From CBDHGY01 sp965263325 (lineage in GTDB: Bacteria; Pseudomonadota; Alphaproteobacteria; Caulobacterales; Hyphomonadaceae), in assembly GCA_965263325.1 (NCBI GenBank), contig CBDHGY010000002.1, positions 3,100,001 to 3,164,000 of the forward strand: DNA of 64,000 nt. Direction: 5' to 3'. Made by a program: the position numbers and the translations under genes. This document shows, one piece after another, positions 36,453 to 45,827 of the stretch. Position 1 is the stretch's first letter; each line of letters starts with the position of its first letter. The notes under the pieces are model-generated. The model was not told where the DNA came from. It worked only from the letters and a program-made list of their open reading frames with translations, and searched no databases.

Positions 36453-36665
36453 ATGGAGCCGGAAGAAACCAAGAAACTCGAAGCATACTTAAAGCAAAAA
36501 TTGCATCCGAGTCTGACGCTGAAAGCGCGTGATAAGACTGATGACAGTGTTGAAGTATATCTCGGGGCCGAGTTTATCGCCGTTATTTACAAGGATGTGG
36601 ATGAGGGCGAGGTTGCTTACCAGTTCCAGATGACGGTGCTTTCAGAAGACCTGCCAGTGTCCTAA
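36453..36665 (+). CDS. DUF3126 family small protein
   Basis: A 70-aa soluble protein beginning MEPEETKKLEAYLKQKL and ending near SEDLPVS, matching the short alphaproteobacterial DUF3126 family. The function is unknown. The ATG at 36453 follows AAGGAGC at a good distance, whereas the longer frame back to 36384 has no such site. It lies nine bases before the osmoprotectant ABC ATPase and may be co-transcribed with it. Confidence 0.85.
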   Translation: MEPEETKKLEAYLKQKLHPSLTLKARDKTDDSVEVYLGAEFIAVIYKDVDEGEVAYQFQMTVLSEDLPVS

Positions 36666-36674
36666 ACTGGCGCA

Positions 36675-37439
36675 ATGCTTCTCACAGCTAAACATCTCAC
36701 CAAACGTTTCGGATCGACCGAAGCGGTTTTGGATGTCTCTTTTGAACTAGCGGCTGGAGAAACGCTCGCGCTTATCGGTCCATCTGGTTGCGGTAAAACA
36801 ACGCTGCTGAAGCTCATGAACCGGCTCATTGAACCCGATGAGGGCGAGGTGCGGTTGTCGCAATTGGAAGCTCATCAGCTTCCCGCGCATGAGTGGCGCC
36901 GGCGGATCGGATACGTCGTCCAATCGGCGGGACTTTTTCCGCATATGAGTGTTGCAGACAATATCGCGTCAGCACCGCGCTTGCTCAATTGGCAGGCTGA
37001 TAGAGTCGACGAGAAAGTTCTTACATTGCTCGAAATGGTGGGATTGCCTCGCGCGGAATACGGGAAACGGAAGCCATCTGAATTGTCCGGCGGTCAGCGC
37101 CAGCGCGTTGGGCTTGCGCGCGCGCTAGCCGGAGAGCCCGAGCTGGTCTTGATGGATGAGCCGTTTTCTGCGCTTGATCCTGCAACGAAAGAGAACCTTA
37201 TTGACGATATTGCTAAGCTTCGCAGCGCTCTTGGTTTCGCGGCGATCATCGTCACACATGACTTTTCAGAAGCGCTCAGATTGGCCGACCGTATTGCCGT
37301 GATGGATGGCGGCCGGATTGCGCAATTAGGAACGGCAAGAGATCTGATCGCGAATCCAGCGACACCCGCCGTTGAAGCAATGCTGAACGCGCCTAAACGC
37401 ACGGCCGAAGCGGTGATGGGAGCCTTCAATGTTCGCTGA
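36675..37439 (+). CDS. Osmoprotectant ABC transporter ATP-binding protein
   Basis: A 254-aa ABC ATPase. Walker A is LIGPSGCGKTTLLKLMNRL, the signature LSGGQRQRVGLARALA, Walker B LVLMDEPFSALDP and the H-loop VTHDFSEAL. The MNRLIEPDEGEV context matches glycine betaine/choline (OpuCA/ProV) ATPases, here without CBS domains. It energises the fused permease/binding protein encoded 11 bases into its 3' end. Confidence 0.92.
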   Translation: MLLTAKHLTKRFGSTEAVLDVSFELAAGETLALIGPSGCGKTTLLKLMNRLIEPDEGEVRLSQLEAHQLPAHEWRRRIGYVVQSAGLFPHMSVADNIASAPRLLNWQADRVDEKVLTLLEMVGLPRAEYGKRKPSELSGGQRQRVGLARALAGEPELVLMDEPFSALDPATKENLIDDIAKLRSALGFAAIIVTHDFSEALRLADRIAVMDGGRIAQLGTARDLIANPATPAVEAMLNAPKRTAEAVMGAFNVR

Positions 37440-38964
37440 AGAGTTTGCCGTTTTTCCGGGCCATTATTCAGGCCATCTGATGCTGAGTTTTGGCGCAATC
37501 CTGACCGGCTTGACCGTATCTGTGCCGGTCGGCATATGGGCGGCGCGTTCGGCAAAAGTCTCCGGACCGGTGCTCGGTTTCGCAAGCGTCGTGCAAACTA
37601 TTCCGGGCCTGGCACTGCTGGCTCTGATGGTGCCGCTCATGGGCGGGCGTATTGGATATTGGCCTGCCTTCGTGGCGTTAGCGCTCTATTCCATTCTGCC
37701 AATCCTGCGAAACACCATTGTGGGACTGCACGGCGTGGACCCAAGCGTTCGCGAGGCGGCGCTCGGGGTCGGCATGACAGAGCGCCAGCGCCTTCAGCAG
37801 ATTGATTTGCCGTTGGCCGCGCCTGTTATTGTGGCGGGTCTTAGAACAGCGTCCGTGTGGGTTGTTGGTGCTGCGACGCTGTCCACACCGGTTGGCGCGG
37901 AAAGTCTTGGAAATTATATTTTCCAAGGCTTACAGACGCGCAACTGGGGCGCGGTTCTGTTTGGGTGTATCGTTTCGGCAGGGCTGGCGCTCGCGCTCGA
38001 CCAGGTGATCCGATTGTTCCAGCTTTCTGCTGAAAAGCGCGTGAAGAGCTATGCCATCGCGGGGATTGTCGGCCTCGGATTGATTGCTGCGCCGATGCTA
38101 TCAAGTTTCGCCAGTGCGGGAAGCAAAGCCGGCACGAACGTGTCGCTCGCAGAACGCGGTACGCCGCTCAACGGGCGCAATATTGTTATCGGCGCGAAAG
38201 GCTTCACGGAGCAATATATTCTTGCAGACGTGATCTCATCTCATATCGAGGCGCGCGGGGGATTTGGTGAGGTGCGCGCGGGGCTTGGCTCTGCGGTCGC
38301 ATTCGATGCGCTGGTTGATGGTGAGGTGGATATCACCGCAGATTACTCCGGTACAATCTGGGCGAATGCCATGAAACGCGAAGACATGCCGCCGCGCGCG
38401 GTCCTGAACGCGCAAATGATTGCCTGGCTTTGGGAAGAGCACGGGATCACAGCTTTCGCGCAGCTGGGCTTTGAAAATGCCTATGCGTTTGCCGTTACGC
38501 GCGAAACGGCGGAGCGTTTGAAGCTCGAAACCGTCGAAGATCTTGTTGGAACGAAATTGACGCTTGCGAGCGATCCAGAATTCTTCGGCCGCCCAGAGTG
38601 GACGCGCACACGCGATGCCTACGGTCTTGGTGATCTGAAGCAGCAAGGCATGGATTCGACGTTCATGTATGAAGCTGTGAAGAATGGCGAGGTAGATGTT
38701 ATCACGGCTTACACAACGGATGGCCGGATTGATGCGTATGATCTCGTATTGTTGGAAGAACCGCTGGGCATGCTGCCGCCATATGATGTGTTCTTGCTGC
38801 TTTCATCCAACGCATCGGAAGACCGCGCGCTGATGAACGCGCTCGAGCCGCTGCGCTATTCAATCTCGAGTGACCTTATGCGCCGCGCGAATGGAAAGGT
38901 GGACCTTGATAGAGAGAGTGTCGGCGCAGCGGCGCAATGGTTGCTGGGGGAGCTAGCTCGTTAG
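37429..38964 (+). CDS. Osmoprotectant ABC transporter permease fused to substrate-binding protein
   Basis: A 511-aa fusion. Residues about 1-215 are an OpuCB-type permease with five to six helices and the EAA-like loop REAALGVGMTERQRLQQIDL. After a helix (AIAGIVGLGLIAAPML), residues about 245-511 form an OpuCC/ProX-type binding domain (IVIGAKGFTEQYILADVIS; ITADYSGTIW; VDVITAYTTDGRIDAYDL). The binding domain would be tethered on the periplasmic face. The substrate is probably glycine betaine or choline-type. It overlaps the ATPase gene by 11 bases and the convergent phoH stop by four. Confidence 0.92.
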   Translation: MFAEEFAVFPGHYSGHLMLSFGAILTGLTVSVPVGIWAARSAKVSGPVLGFASVVQTIPGLALLALMVPLMGGRIGYWPAFVALALYSILPILRNTIVGLHGVDPSVREAALGVGMTERQRLQQIDLPLAAPVIVAGLRTASVWVVGAATLSTPVGAESLGNYIFQGLQTRNWGAVLFGCIVSAGLALALDQVIRLFQLSAEKRVKSYAIAGIVGLGLIAAPMLSSFASAGSKAGTNVSLAERGTPLNGRNIVIGAKGFTEQYILADVISSHIEARGGFGEVRAGLGSAVAFDALVDGEVDITADYSGTIWANAMKREDMPPRAVLNAQMIAWLWEEHGITAFAQLGFENAYAFAVTRETAERLKLETVEDLVGTKLTLASDPEFFGRPEWTRTRDAYGLGDLKQQGMDSTFMYEAVKNGEVDVITAYTTDGRIDAYDLVLLEEPLGMLPPYDVFLLLSSNASEDRALMNALEPLRYSISSDLMRRANGKVDLDRESVGAAAQWLLGELAR

Positions 38965-39749
38965 AGCACTTCCAGCATCTCGGCGACGAGCGGATGTCTC
39001 ACAACGTCCTTGCCTTCAAGGCGGATCACAGCCGCGCCGCTGAGCTTGTCGAGCGCCTCAGCCGCTTTCGCAAGGCCAGAGAATGTCGGCAGCAAATCAC
39101 TTTGGGCCGGGTCGCCCGTGATTACCATGGTCGAATGCCAGCCAAGACGGGTCAGCAGCATTTTGATCTGCGTGTAGGTGCAGTTCTGCGCTTCATCGAT
39201 GACAACGAAAGCATTGTTCAGTGTGCGTCCCCGCATAAATCCAATCGGCGCGATCTCGATGCGGCCATCATTCATCATGGACTTCAGCTGCTGCGGAGAG
39301 AGGCGGTCTGACAGCGCATCATATAGCGGGCGCAGATACGGCGCGAGCTTGTCTTCCATTGCGCCAGGTAGGAAGCCGATTTGCTCACCAGCTTCAACCG
39401 CTGGGCGGGACAGAACGATCCGGCCAACTTTTCCAGCGGTCAGCGCTTCAACTGCTTTTGCAATCGCAAGATAAGTCTTGCCCGTGCCTGCTGGACCAAG
39501 TCCTGCGACGAGCGGGAAATTCTCCAGCGCGTCGATGAACTTTGCTTGATTCTCAGAGCGCGGTTTTATGTTCTTGGAGTATTTCTGCTCGCGCTGATGC
39601 TTGTACTGCTTGCCTTCATCTTCCGGGCACCAGCCACCATTTATCGCGTAGAGTTCTCCGCCTTTTGTGCCAGTCTCGTCGTCGAAATAGGCTGATGTAT
39701 CAAATCCTGATTTTGTCTTCATCCGGCGTGCCGCGTTACGTTTACCCAT
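38961..39749 (-). CDS. PhoH-family ATPase
   Basis: A 262-aa P-loop protein. Walker A is AGLGPAGTGKTYLAIAKAV and Walker B FVVIDEAQNCTYTQIKMLL, with IVLSRPAVEAGEQIGFLPG and MVITGDPAQSDLL completing the PhoH signature. PhoH proteins are predicted RNA-acting ATPases. The ATG at 39749 gives the usual short basic N-terminus and follows GAGGAG; the longer frame adds a low-complexity leader. The gene is separate from the ybeY operon where many alphaproteobacteria keep a phoH, so it may be the second paralogue. Confidence 0.92.
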   Translation of the reverse strand: MGKRNAARRMKTKSGFDTSAYFDDETGTKGGELYAINGGWCPEDEGKQYKHQREQKYSKNIKPRSENQAKFIDALENFPLVAGLGPAGTGKTYLAIAKAVEALTAGKVGRIVLSRPAVEAGEQIGFLPGAMEDKLAPYLRPLYDALSDRLSPQQLKSMMNDGRIEIAPIGFMRGRTLNNAFVVIDEAQNCTYTQIKMLLTRLGWHSTMVITGDPAQSDLLPTFSGLAKAAEALDKLSGAAVIRLEGKDVVRHPLVAEMLEVL

Positions 39750-39994
39750 GGGAGAACTCCTCATTACTGGAGGCAAAGAAAAAGCCGCTGGCGGCGGGCG
39801 CGAGCGGCTGGCGGAATCTACAGCGAAGCGGGGAGCTGCCAGGGCCACAAGGCGGCGGACTGGCGATTGGTTTCAACAAAGGCGGGCAATGGGCCAAGCC
39901 TTACCTCCCAACATCTTCTGTTGAACAGTAGAGTGGAGCGGGGTTAATGCGCAATTAAGAACGTGTAACGAACCGATGAAAAGAGGATGACAAT

Positions 39995-40525
39995 ATGGCG
40001 ATGTACAAATTAGGGGCAACCGCGCCCGCAACTCCGGCATCAGGAAATTTCTGGGTTGCCGAATCGGCGCAGGTCATGGGGAATGTCATTCTGGAAGAGA
40101 ATGCGAGCGTTTGGTTTGGCGCGGTCGCGCGAGGCGACAATGATCCGATAACAATCGGAGAGAACTCGAATATACAGGATGGCTCTGTTCTGCATACCGA
40201 TCATGGGTCTCCGCTCACCATCGGTAAGAATGTCACGATTGGGCACATGGTGATGCTGCACGGCTGCACGATTGGTGATGGCACGCTGATCGGGATCGGC
40301 TCGACGATCCTGAATAACACAGTGATCGGTAAGAATTGCATTATTGGCGCGCATTCACTGATTCCGGAAGGTAAGACCATTCCGGATAATTCGCTCGTCA
40401 TGGGCGCGCCGGGAAAAGTGGTGCGGGAGCTGGATGAAAACGCAGCGAAAATGATCCAGGCGAGCGCGGAAGTCTACGTCGCGAACTGGAAAAGATTTAA
40501 AAACGAGCTTGAACGGATAGATTAG
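39995..40525 (+). CDS. Gamma carbonic anhydrase-like hexapeptide protein (YrdA family)
   Basis: A 176-aa left-handed beta-helix protein. Zinc-ligand histidines are in SVLHTDHGSPL, IGHMVMLHGC, in the positions used by gamma-class carbonic anhydrases. SVWFGAVARGDNDPITIG and SLVMGAPGKVVREL are family blocks. It may hydrate CO2, but many family members show little activity. GAAAAGAGGA precedes the ATG. Confidence 0.92.
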   Translation: MAMYKLGATAPATPASGNFWVAESAQVMGNVILEENASVWFGAVARGDNDPITIGENSNIQDGSVLHTDHGSPLTIGKNVTIGHMVMLHGCTIGDGTLIGIGSTILNNTVIGKNCIIGAHSLIPEGKTIPDNSLVMGAPGKVVRELDENAAKMIQASAEVYVANWKRFKNELERID

Positions 40526-40536
40526 TCTTATTCCTC

Positions 40537-40600
40537 GCGCCTCTTCGCCAATCGCTAGTTGCGCTTCACAAAGCGCTCGACAATGCGCTTGGCGAGGCGC
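40537..40600. other. Structured 64-nt intergenic hairpin element
   Basis: The outer arms GCGCCTCTTCGCCAA (40537-40551) and TTGGCGAGGCGC (40589-40600) pair with a three-base bulge. Inside them GCGCTT-CACA-AAGCGC (40561-40576) forms a perfect six-base hairpin. There is no T-run. It may be an attenuator, a processed-RNA element or a weak terminator after the carbonic-anhydrase gene. Confidence 0.45.
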
Positions 40601-40644
40601 ATGAGCATTGATCAGACTTAAACTCGAACGCGGAATAAACCGCT

Positions 40645-41883
40645 ATGTTGTCATTCCTTAAAACAAACGCGCGGTGGATCGCGGGCGGATTTTTGCTAAC
40701 GCTTTTTTCCAGTTTCGGTCAGACCTTTTTCATCGGCCTGTCGGGCGAGGAATTGCGCACAAAATTCGAATTGACGGATGGTGAGTTTGGCCTGATTTAT
40801 ATGTCCGCAACGTTGGGCAGTGCGCTCACACTTCCCTGGCTCGGCAGCATTCTTGATCACATGCCAGGCTGGAAAGTCGCACGTTTTGTGATCCCGTCGC
40901 TCGCGTGCGCATGCTTGGCGATCGCATTCGCGCCGAGCGTTATTTTGCTTGTCTTTGCGATATATGCCCTGCGTTTGTTCGGGCAGGGAATGATGACGCA
41001 TACGGCCTATACGGAAATTGGCCGCTGGTTTTCTGCCAATCGCGGACGCGCAACGTCGCTCATCTCACCTGGGCATCAGACGGGCGAGTCGATTCTTCCC
41101 GTGACGTTCACGTTACTTGCCGCCTGGATTGGGTGGCAATATGCGTGGGTTGTTGGTGCCAGCGTTCTGGTGCTCGTCGCGTTGCCATTGATCATCATGC
41201 TGTGGCAGGTGGAGCGCGTGCCAAGCGGCGCGGAAGCAGCCCATGTTGATCCTCGCACTGCGCGTGACTGGACCCGTGAGGAGGTCATGCGGGACCCGTG
41301 GCTATACGTTCTCCTGATCGGAGTGCTCGCGCCGCCATTTATCGGCACAACGGTTTTCTTCCATCAGGATTATTTTATCGAATTGCGCGGATATGATCCG
41401 CTCGTATTTGCTGGCGCCTTCCCATTGATGGCGATCACAACGATCACGTTCGCGCTCATTGCAGGTCAGTTGATCGACCGCTTTGGGGCGATACGTCTGC
41501 TGCCCATATTTCTGTTGCCTCTTGCGGGTTCCGCGGCGAGCGCTGGCTATTTCGAAGCAAGCTGGGGCATTTATGTTTTCATGGTGCTGATGGGCGTCAG
41601 CTATGGATTTTCCAACACGCTATTTGGCGCGCTCTGGCCGGAAGTTTATGGGGTAAAACACCTGGGGGCGATCCGCGCCCGCATTGTCGCCGTCATGGTT
41701 TTTGCTACTGCGCTCGGGCCGGGGCTAACAGGTTTGCTGATCGATCAGGGGGTCGGCTTGCCAGCGCAGCTGATTGTGATGAGCATCTGGTGTCTCGCGG
41801 CTTGTGTGATCTTGTTGTTTGCCACACGCGTGATTGCCGCTCGGAACGCGAACAAAGTTGACCCCTCAAACGCACCGAGCTAA
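40645..41883 (+). CDS. Major facilitator superfamily transporter
   Basis: A 412-aa MFS protein with twelve predicted helices. The loop 2-3 motif (LGSILDHMPGWKVAR) and the helix 4-5 region (GRWFSANRGRATSLISPGHQTGES) are recognisable and resemble the oxalate/formate-like or nitrate-type MFS groups. The substrate is not known. It lies just before the cobalamin riboswitch but is upstream of it, so it is not controlled by it. Confidence 0.85.
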   Translation: MLSFLKTNARWIAGGFLLTLFSSFGQTFFIGLSGEELRTKFELTDGEFGLIYMSATLGSALTLPWLGSILDHMPGWKVARFVIPSLACACLAIAFAPSVILLVFAIYALRLFGQGMMTHTAYTEIGRWFSANRGRATSLISPGHQTGESILPVTFTLLAAWIGWQYAWVVGASVLVLVALPLIIMLWQVERVPSGAEAAHVDPRTARDWTREEVMRDPWLYVLLIGVLAPPFIGTTVFFHQDYFIELRGYDPLVFAGAFPLMAITTITFALIAGQLIDRFGAIRLLPIFLLPLAGSAASAGYFEASWGIYVFMVLMGVSYGFSNTLFGALWPEVYGVKHLGAIRARIVAVMVFATALGPGLTGLLIDQGVGLPAQLIVMSIWCLAACVILLFATRVIAARNANKVDPSNAPS

Positions 41884-41897
41884 ATCGCAGTCCTCGA

Positions 41898-42066
41898 TCA
41901 AGGTGCCTGTCGTAAAGACGGGTGAAAAGGGAAGCTGGTGGAAATCCAGCGCTGTGCCCGCAACTGTAAGCGGCTAGTGCTCCTGCCAACAAAGCCACTG
42001 CTCATTCGGGCGGGAAGGCGAGGCAGGAGCGCAGCGATCCGCGAAGTCAGGAGACCTGCCTTGGTT
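41898..42066 (+). promoter_or_regulatory. Cobalamin (AdoCbl) riboswitch
   Basis: Sequence landmarks of the class are present in order: GGTGAAAAGGGAAGCTGGTG, CCAGCGCTGTGCCCGCAACTG, the GCCACTG box near 41994-42000, and the B12 box AGTCAGGAGACCTGCC (42045-42060). It sits about 110 bases before btuB. Downstream, complementary TGCC/GGCG segments near the btuB ribosome site may form the expression platform. Binding of cobalamin normally represses such operons. Confidence 0.93.
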
Positions 42067-42178
42067 CGTCGTTCGCCCCGCCCGGGACCAGGCGCAAGGC
42101 AGCGGAGACCTCTCCGTATTTAACGACACTTTGTGTTGAGCCTGTCTGCCAATCTGGCGGGCAAACGGAGTATGAGAA

Positions 42179-44068
42179 ATGAACAGAGTTTTTTGGAGCA
42201 GTGCAGCGGCGCTGATGGTGGCAGGTGCTGCGTGTGGGCAGGAAGCGAACGGAGAAAACGGTACTATTCCATTGGTCGGAGAGCGCCTGCCTGTAGTAGA
42301 AGTTGTTGGTCTTCGGTCTGCGTCAGAGGATGATATCACAGGAAGTTATTCGGCGCTTTCCGAGGAAGACCTGCTCATCCGCAATGCGCCAAACGTGGTA
42401 GATCAGCTTCGCGCGTTACCGGGTGTCGGCGTGTCGAGCTCCGGCGGACCGGGCGCGTTGACCCAAGTGCGGATGCGCGGCGCGGAAGCGAACCATACAT
42501 TGGTTTTGCTCGATGGCATTGAAGTATCAGATCCAACGACAGGCGAGACCGATTTTGGTCTGCTAACGGGCATCCCGGCATCACGCATTGAGGTTCTACG
42601 CGGCGAACAATCAGCTATTTATGGTTCAGATGCCATTGGCGGGGTCGTTGCTCTACAAACCAGTCGCGATGAGCGAGTAGGCGGTCTTTTGGAGGCAGGA
42701 TCGCTCGACACTGCGCGCGGAGAGATTTCAGGCATTGCTGAAATTGGCGAAGGGTATGTTGGCGGCAATCTAACGGGATTTACGACGCGGGGAGTCGATA
42801 CAGCAGGGCTCAATGGTGAGAAAGATGGTTCGTCAGCATATGGCGGTTCGGTGTTTGGCGGAACCGAATTTTCCAACAATTGGGAACTAAGCGGATTTGC
42901 GCTGTACCGCGCGTCCGAGGTCGACATTGACCCCGATACCGATTTCGACGGGCGTCTCGATAATGCTGACCGCGAGACAGAAAGTGGGCAATTCGTTTTA
43001 GGCGCTTCCTTGATAGGTGAAACCGGTCCTGTCGATCACATATTCCGTGCGAGCTACAACTCCGTCACACGAGAGAACCGTGCAGATGGCCAGTTTGCTG
43101 ATGAGACGAAAGGCGAGCGCACGAAAGTTTCCTGGAGTCCTTCTGTTGAGTTTGCCAATGCACATACGTTTAGCGGCCTCATCGATCTTGAGTCGGAAGA
43201 CTATGAACGGGTCGGTGCCGCTTCATTCTTTGGTGATCCGAACCAAAGTCAAAGCTTCGATACGCTCGGCTTTGCGGGCGAGTACCGCTATCGCTGGGAT
43301 AGCCTAAGTCTCAGCGCATCAGCTCGGCAGGATCTCAATGATGACCGCTTTAACGACACAACAACTTGGCGTCTTGGCGCAGCGTATAATTTCGATTTCG
43401 ATGGCCGCATCCGTGCCTCTGTTGGGACGGGCGTAAAGAACCCAACCTTCACTGAGCTCTTCGGATTTTTCCCCGGCAGCTTTATTGGCAATTCGGACCT
43501 GAAGCCTGAGCAATCTCTCGGATGGGAAATTGGCTGGGATCAAAGCATTCGTGATGTCACGGTCTCAGCAACCTTTTTCGAAGCTGAACTCGAAGACGAA
43601 ATCGTTACCCGATTCACGCCGACCTTTGCTGCAACGCCTGCAAACCTTGATGGCATAAGTGAACGAAGTGGCTGGGAATTTGCCGCCGGCTGGCAGGTGG
43701 CAGACACGCTTATGATCAACGCCGCAGTGAGCTTAATTGACAGTCAGAATGATAGCGGTGTGGATGAAATCCGTGTGCCGTCTGAAACCGCAAGTCTCAG
43801 CTTTGATTGGCGATCAGAAGATATCGAAGATCTGCGCGTCGGCCTTGCTTTCGATTATGTCGGGGAGCAGCTGGATACGGACTTTTCCTCATTCCAAACT
43901 GTCGCGCTTGATCCCTATACGCTTGTGTCCGCCACCGCCGAATTCCCGCTCAGTCCGCGTGTCTCTTTCACACTGCGCGGGGATAATCTCCTGGATGAAG
44001 ATGCTGTTGACGTGATTTGCTTTAACACACCAGGGCGCGGACTCTATTTCGGGTTTAAGCTAAGATGA
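42179..44068 (+). CDS. btuB: TonB-dependent vitamin B12 receptor
   Basis: A 629-aa outer-membrane receptor. A signal peptide (to about residue 20) is followed by a plug domain (VVDQLRALPGVGVSSSGGPG; RGAEANHTLVLLDGIEVSDP; RGEQSAIYGSDAIGGVV) and a 22-strand barrel ending in the aromatic signature GLYFGFKLR. The operon context (riboswitch plus btuFCD) assigns it to cobalamin or a corrinoid. Its stop overlaps the btuF ATG (ATGA). Confidence 0.93.
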   Translation: MNRVFWSSAAALMVAGAACGQEANGENGTIPLVGERLPVVEVVGLRSASEDDITGSYSALSEEDLLIRNAPNVVDQLRALPGVGVSSSGGPGALTQVRMRGAEANHTLVLLDGIEVSDPTTGETDFGLLTGIPASRIEVLRGEQSAIYGSDAIGGVVALQTSRDERVGGLLEAGSLDTARGEISGIAEIGEGYVGGNLTGFTTRGVDTAGLNGEKDGSSAYGGSVFGGTEFSNNWELSGFALYRASEVDIDPDTDFDGRLDNADRETESGQFVLGASLIGETGPVDHIFRASYNSVTRENRADGQFADETKGERTKVSWSPSVEFANAHTFSGLIDLESEDYERVGAASFFGDPNQSQSFDTLGFAGEYRYRWDSLSLSASARQDLNDDRFNDTTTWRLGAAYNFDFDGRIRASVGTGVKNPTFTELFGFFPGSFIGNSDLKPEQSLGWEIGWDQSIRDVTVSATFFEAELEDEIVTRFTPTFAATPANLDGISERSGWEFAAGWQVADTLMINAAVSLIDSQNDSGVDEIRVPSETASLSFDWRSEDIEDLRVGLAFDYVGEQLDTDFSSFQTVALDPYTLVSATAEFPLSPRVSFTLRGDNLLDEDAVDVICFNTPGRGLYFGFKLR

Positions 44069-44850
44069 TCCGGGCGCTGACGCTCTTCCTGCTGTTCTGG
44101 CCAATGGCAGTCGCCCAGGAGGAGGTGCGTCCGCGCGTCGTTTCGTTGGACTATTGCGCGGATCAATTTGTACTCGGCCTTGCCGATAGAGATCAAATCC
44201 TAGGTGTGTCCCACGGCGCCGACAAGCCCCATTCATTTTTGCGTGAGAAAGCCCGGGGTATCCGTCAAATTCGCTCAGCGACAGAAGATGTGATTGCGCT
44301 CAACCCTGACCTTGTCATCAATCATTGGGGGGCGGATGCGCGCGCACTCGCGATGTATGAGCGGTTTGGTATCAAGGTGCACCAAGTTGGATGGGGCGCA
44401 GATTTAGATGCCGTGAAGGACGAAACCTTGCGCGCGGCCAGCGCGCTTGGTCAGCTCGCGCGAGGTCAGCGTCTTGTAGAAGATATGCCGCAGTCGAAAG
44501 AGGCATCCGGTCGCCGGGCACTTTATGTCACGCCCGGCGGGCTGACATCGGGTGATGGAACATTGGTCGGCGCAATCATGAAGCATGCGGGGATCGTAAA
44601 TGCTGCGGGTGGGGGTGGTTGGAAGGCTCTGCCGCTCGAGCAACTCTTGATGCAACCTCCCGAGATTGCCGTTACGGCCTTTTTTGATTTCGATACAGAC
44701 CGCCAGGATCATTGGAGTATCTCTCGCCATCCGCTTGCGCGCCGGGCACTTAAAAACTCGCAGAGGGCTGCTCTGTATGAAGCGCGCATCATTTGTCCGG
44801 CTTGGTTTGCGGCTGACGAAGCTGCCGCCCTTGCAGAGGCGCTCAAATAA
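44065..44850 (+). CDS. btuF: Cobalamin ABC transporter substrate-binding protein
   Basis: A 261-aa periplasmic binding protein of the BtuF/FhuD class with a signal peptide ending near AVAQ. It starts RVVSLDYCADQFVLGLA, has the LNPDLVINHWG lobe and the helix-linked two-lobe pattern. It binds corrinoid released by BtuB and passes it to BtuCD. Stop and start overlaps with both neighbours (ATGA and TAATG) show a tight operon. Confidence 0.88.
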   Translation: MIRALTLFLLFWPMAVAQEEVRPRVVSLDYCADQFVLGLADRDQILGVSHGADKPHSFLREKARGIRQIRSATEDVIALNPDLVINHWGADARALAMYERFGIKVHQVGWGADLDAVKDETLRAASALGQLARGQRLVEDMPQSKEASGRRALYVTPGGLTSGDGTLVGAIMKHAGIVNAAGGGGWKALPLEQLLMQPPEIAVTAFFDFDTDRQDHWSISRHPLARRALKNSQRAALYEARIICPAWFAADEAAALAEALK

Positions 44851-45827
44851 TGCGGCTGAACCTGACTCTTGGCCTTGTTGGCTTTGGCGCGGTCTTGTTG
44901 TCGGCCCTGATTGGCACTGGTCCGCTGACAATCTGCGAGACAATCCACGGAGCTCTTGGGGGCGATCCACGAGTTCAGGCGATCGTCTGGGAGCTGCGCA
45001 TGCCGCGCGCGATTGCCGCCTTTGGTGTTGGTGCGGCTCTGGGTCTGGCGGGCGCAGCCTTGCAAGGCCTGCTTCGGAATCCGCTTGCTGGCCCCGGCGT
45101 ATTAGGGGTGTCAGCAATTTCAGCGCTTGGAGCTGTAATCGCAATTTATTTCGGGTGGGTTGCGCTTGGGCTTTGGGTTGTGCCCGTTACGTCCATACTG
45201 TTTGCGTGTGCGGCGATGGTGGCGCTTCTGGCTGTCGCCGGACGCAGTCCCGACACGGTGCGCCTCATCTTAGTTGGTGTTGGCCTTTCGAGCTTTGCGG
45301 GCGCGCTGACAGCGCTTGCTATGAACCTTGCGCCGAACGCCTTCACCCTCACAGATATGGTGAACTGGCTTCTGGGATCGGTGACCAATCGCAGCTGGTT
45401 GGATATCGCGCTTGTTGCGCCTTTCTGGATGATCGGCGGCGCGCTTGTGTATCTTGCCGCAAGCGGACTGCGCGCGCTCTCGCTCGGCGAGCAAACAGCT
45501 TTGACGCTTGGTGCAAATCCAGCGCGCACACGCCTTTTAGTGATTGGCGGAACGAGCTTACTCGCTGGAGCGAGTGTCGGGATTGCGGGCACGATCGGAT
45601 TTGTTGGCGTGGTTGCGCCGCACATTGTGCGCCCATTTTGCGGACACGATCCAAAATCTGTCTTGCTTCCGAGCGCGCTCGCGGGCGGTGCGATCTTGGC
45701 GGTGGCTGACCTTATCATTCGTGTCGCCCCGTTCGATCAGGAACTCAAACTTGGTGTTGCCGCTGCGCTATTTGGTGCGCCGGTGTTCATCTGGATCGCC
45801 GCAAAGACATCGGGGGGCTGGCGATGA
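44850..45827 (+). CDS. btuC: Cobalamin ABC transporter permease (FecCD family)
   Basis: A 325-aa FecCD/BtuC permease with about ten helices. Motifs: LRMPRAIAAFGVGAALGLAG with LQGLLRNPLAGPGVLGVS near the start, and GTIGFVGVVAPHIVRP near the end, the loop that contacts the ATPase. It forms the BtuC2D2 importer with the next gene. Confidence 0.94.
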   Translation: MRLNLTLGLVGFGAVLLSALIGTGPLTICETIHGALGGDPRVQAIVWELRMPRAIAAFGVGAALGLAGAALQGLLRNPLAGPGVLGVSAISALGAVIAIYFGWVALGLWVVPVTSILFACAAMVALLAVAGRSPDTVRLILVGVGLSSFAGALTALAMNLAPNAFTLTDMVNWLLGSVTNRSWLDIALVAPFWMIGGALVYLAASGLRALSLGEQTALTLGANPARTRLLVIGGTSLLAGASVGIAGTIGFVGVVAPHIVRPFCGHDPKSVLLPSALAGGAILAVADLIIRVAPFDQELKLGVAAALFGAPVFIWIAAKTSGGWR

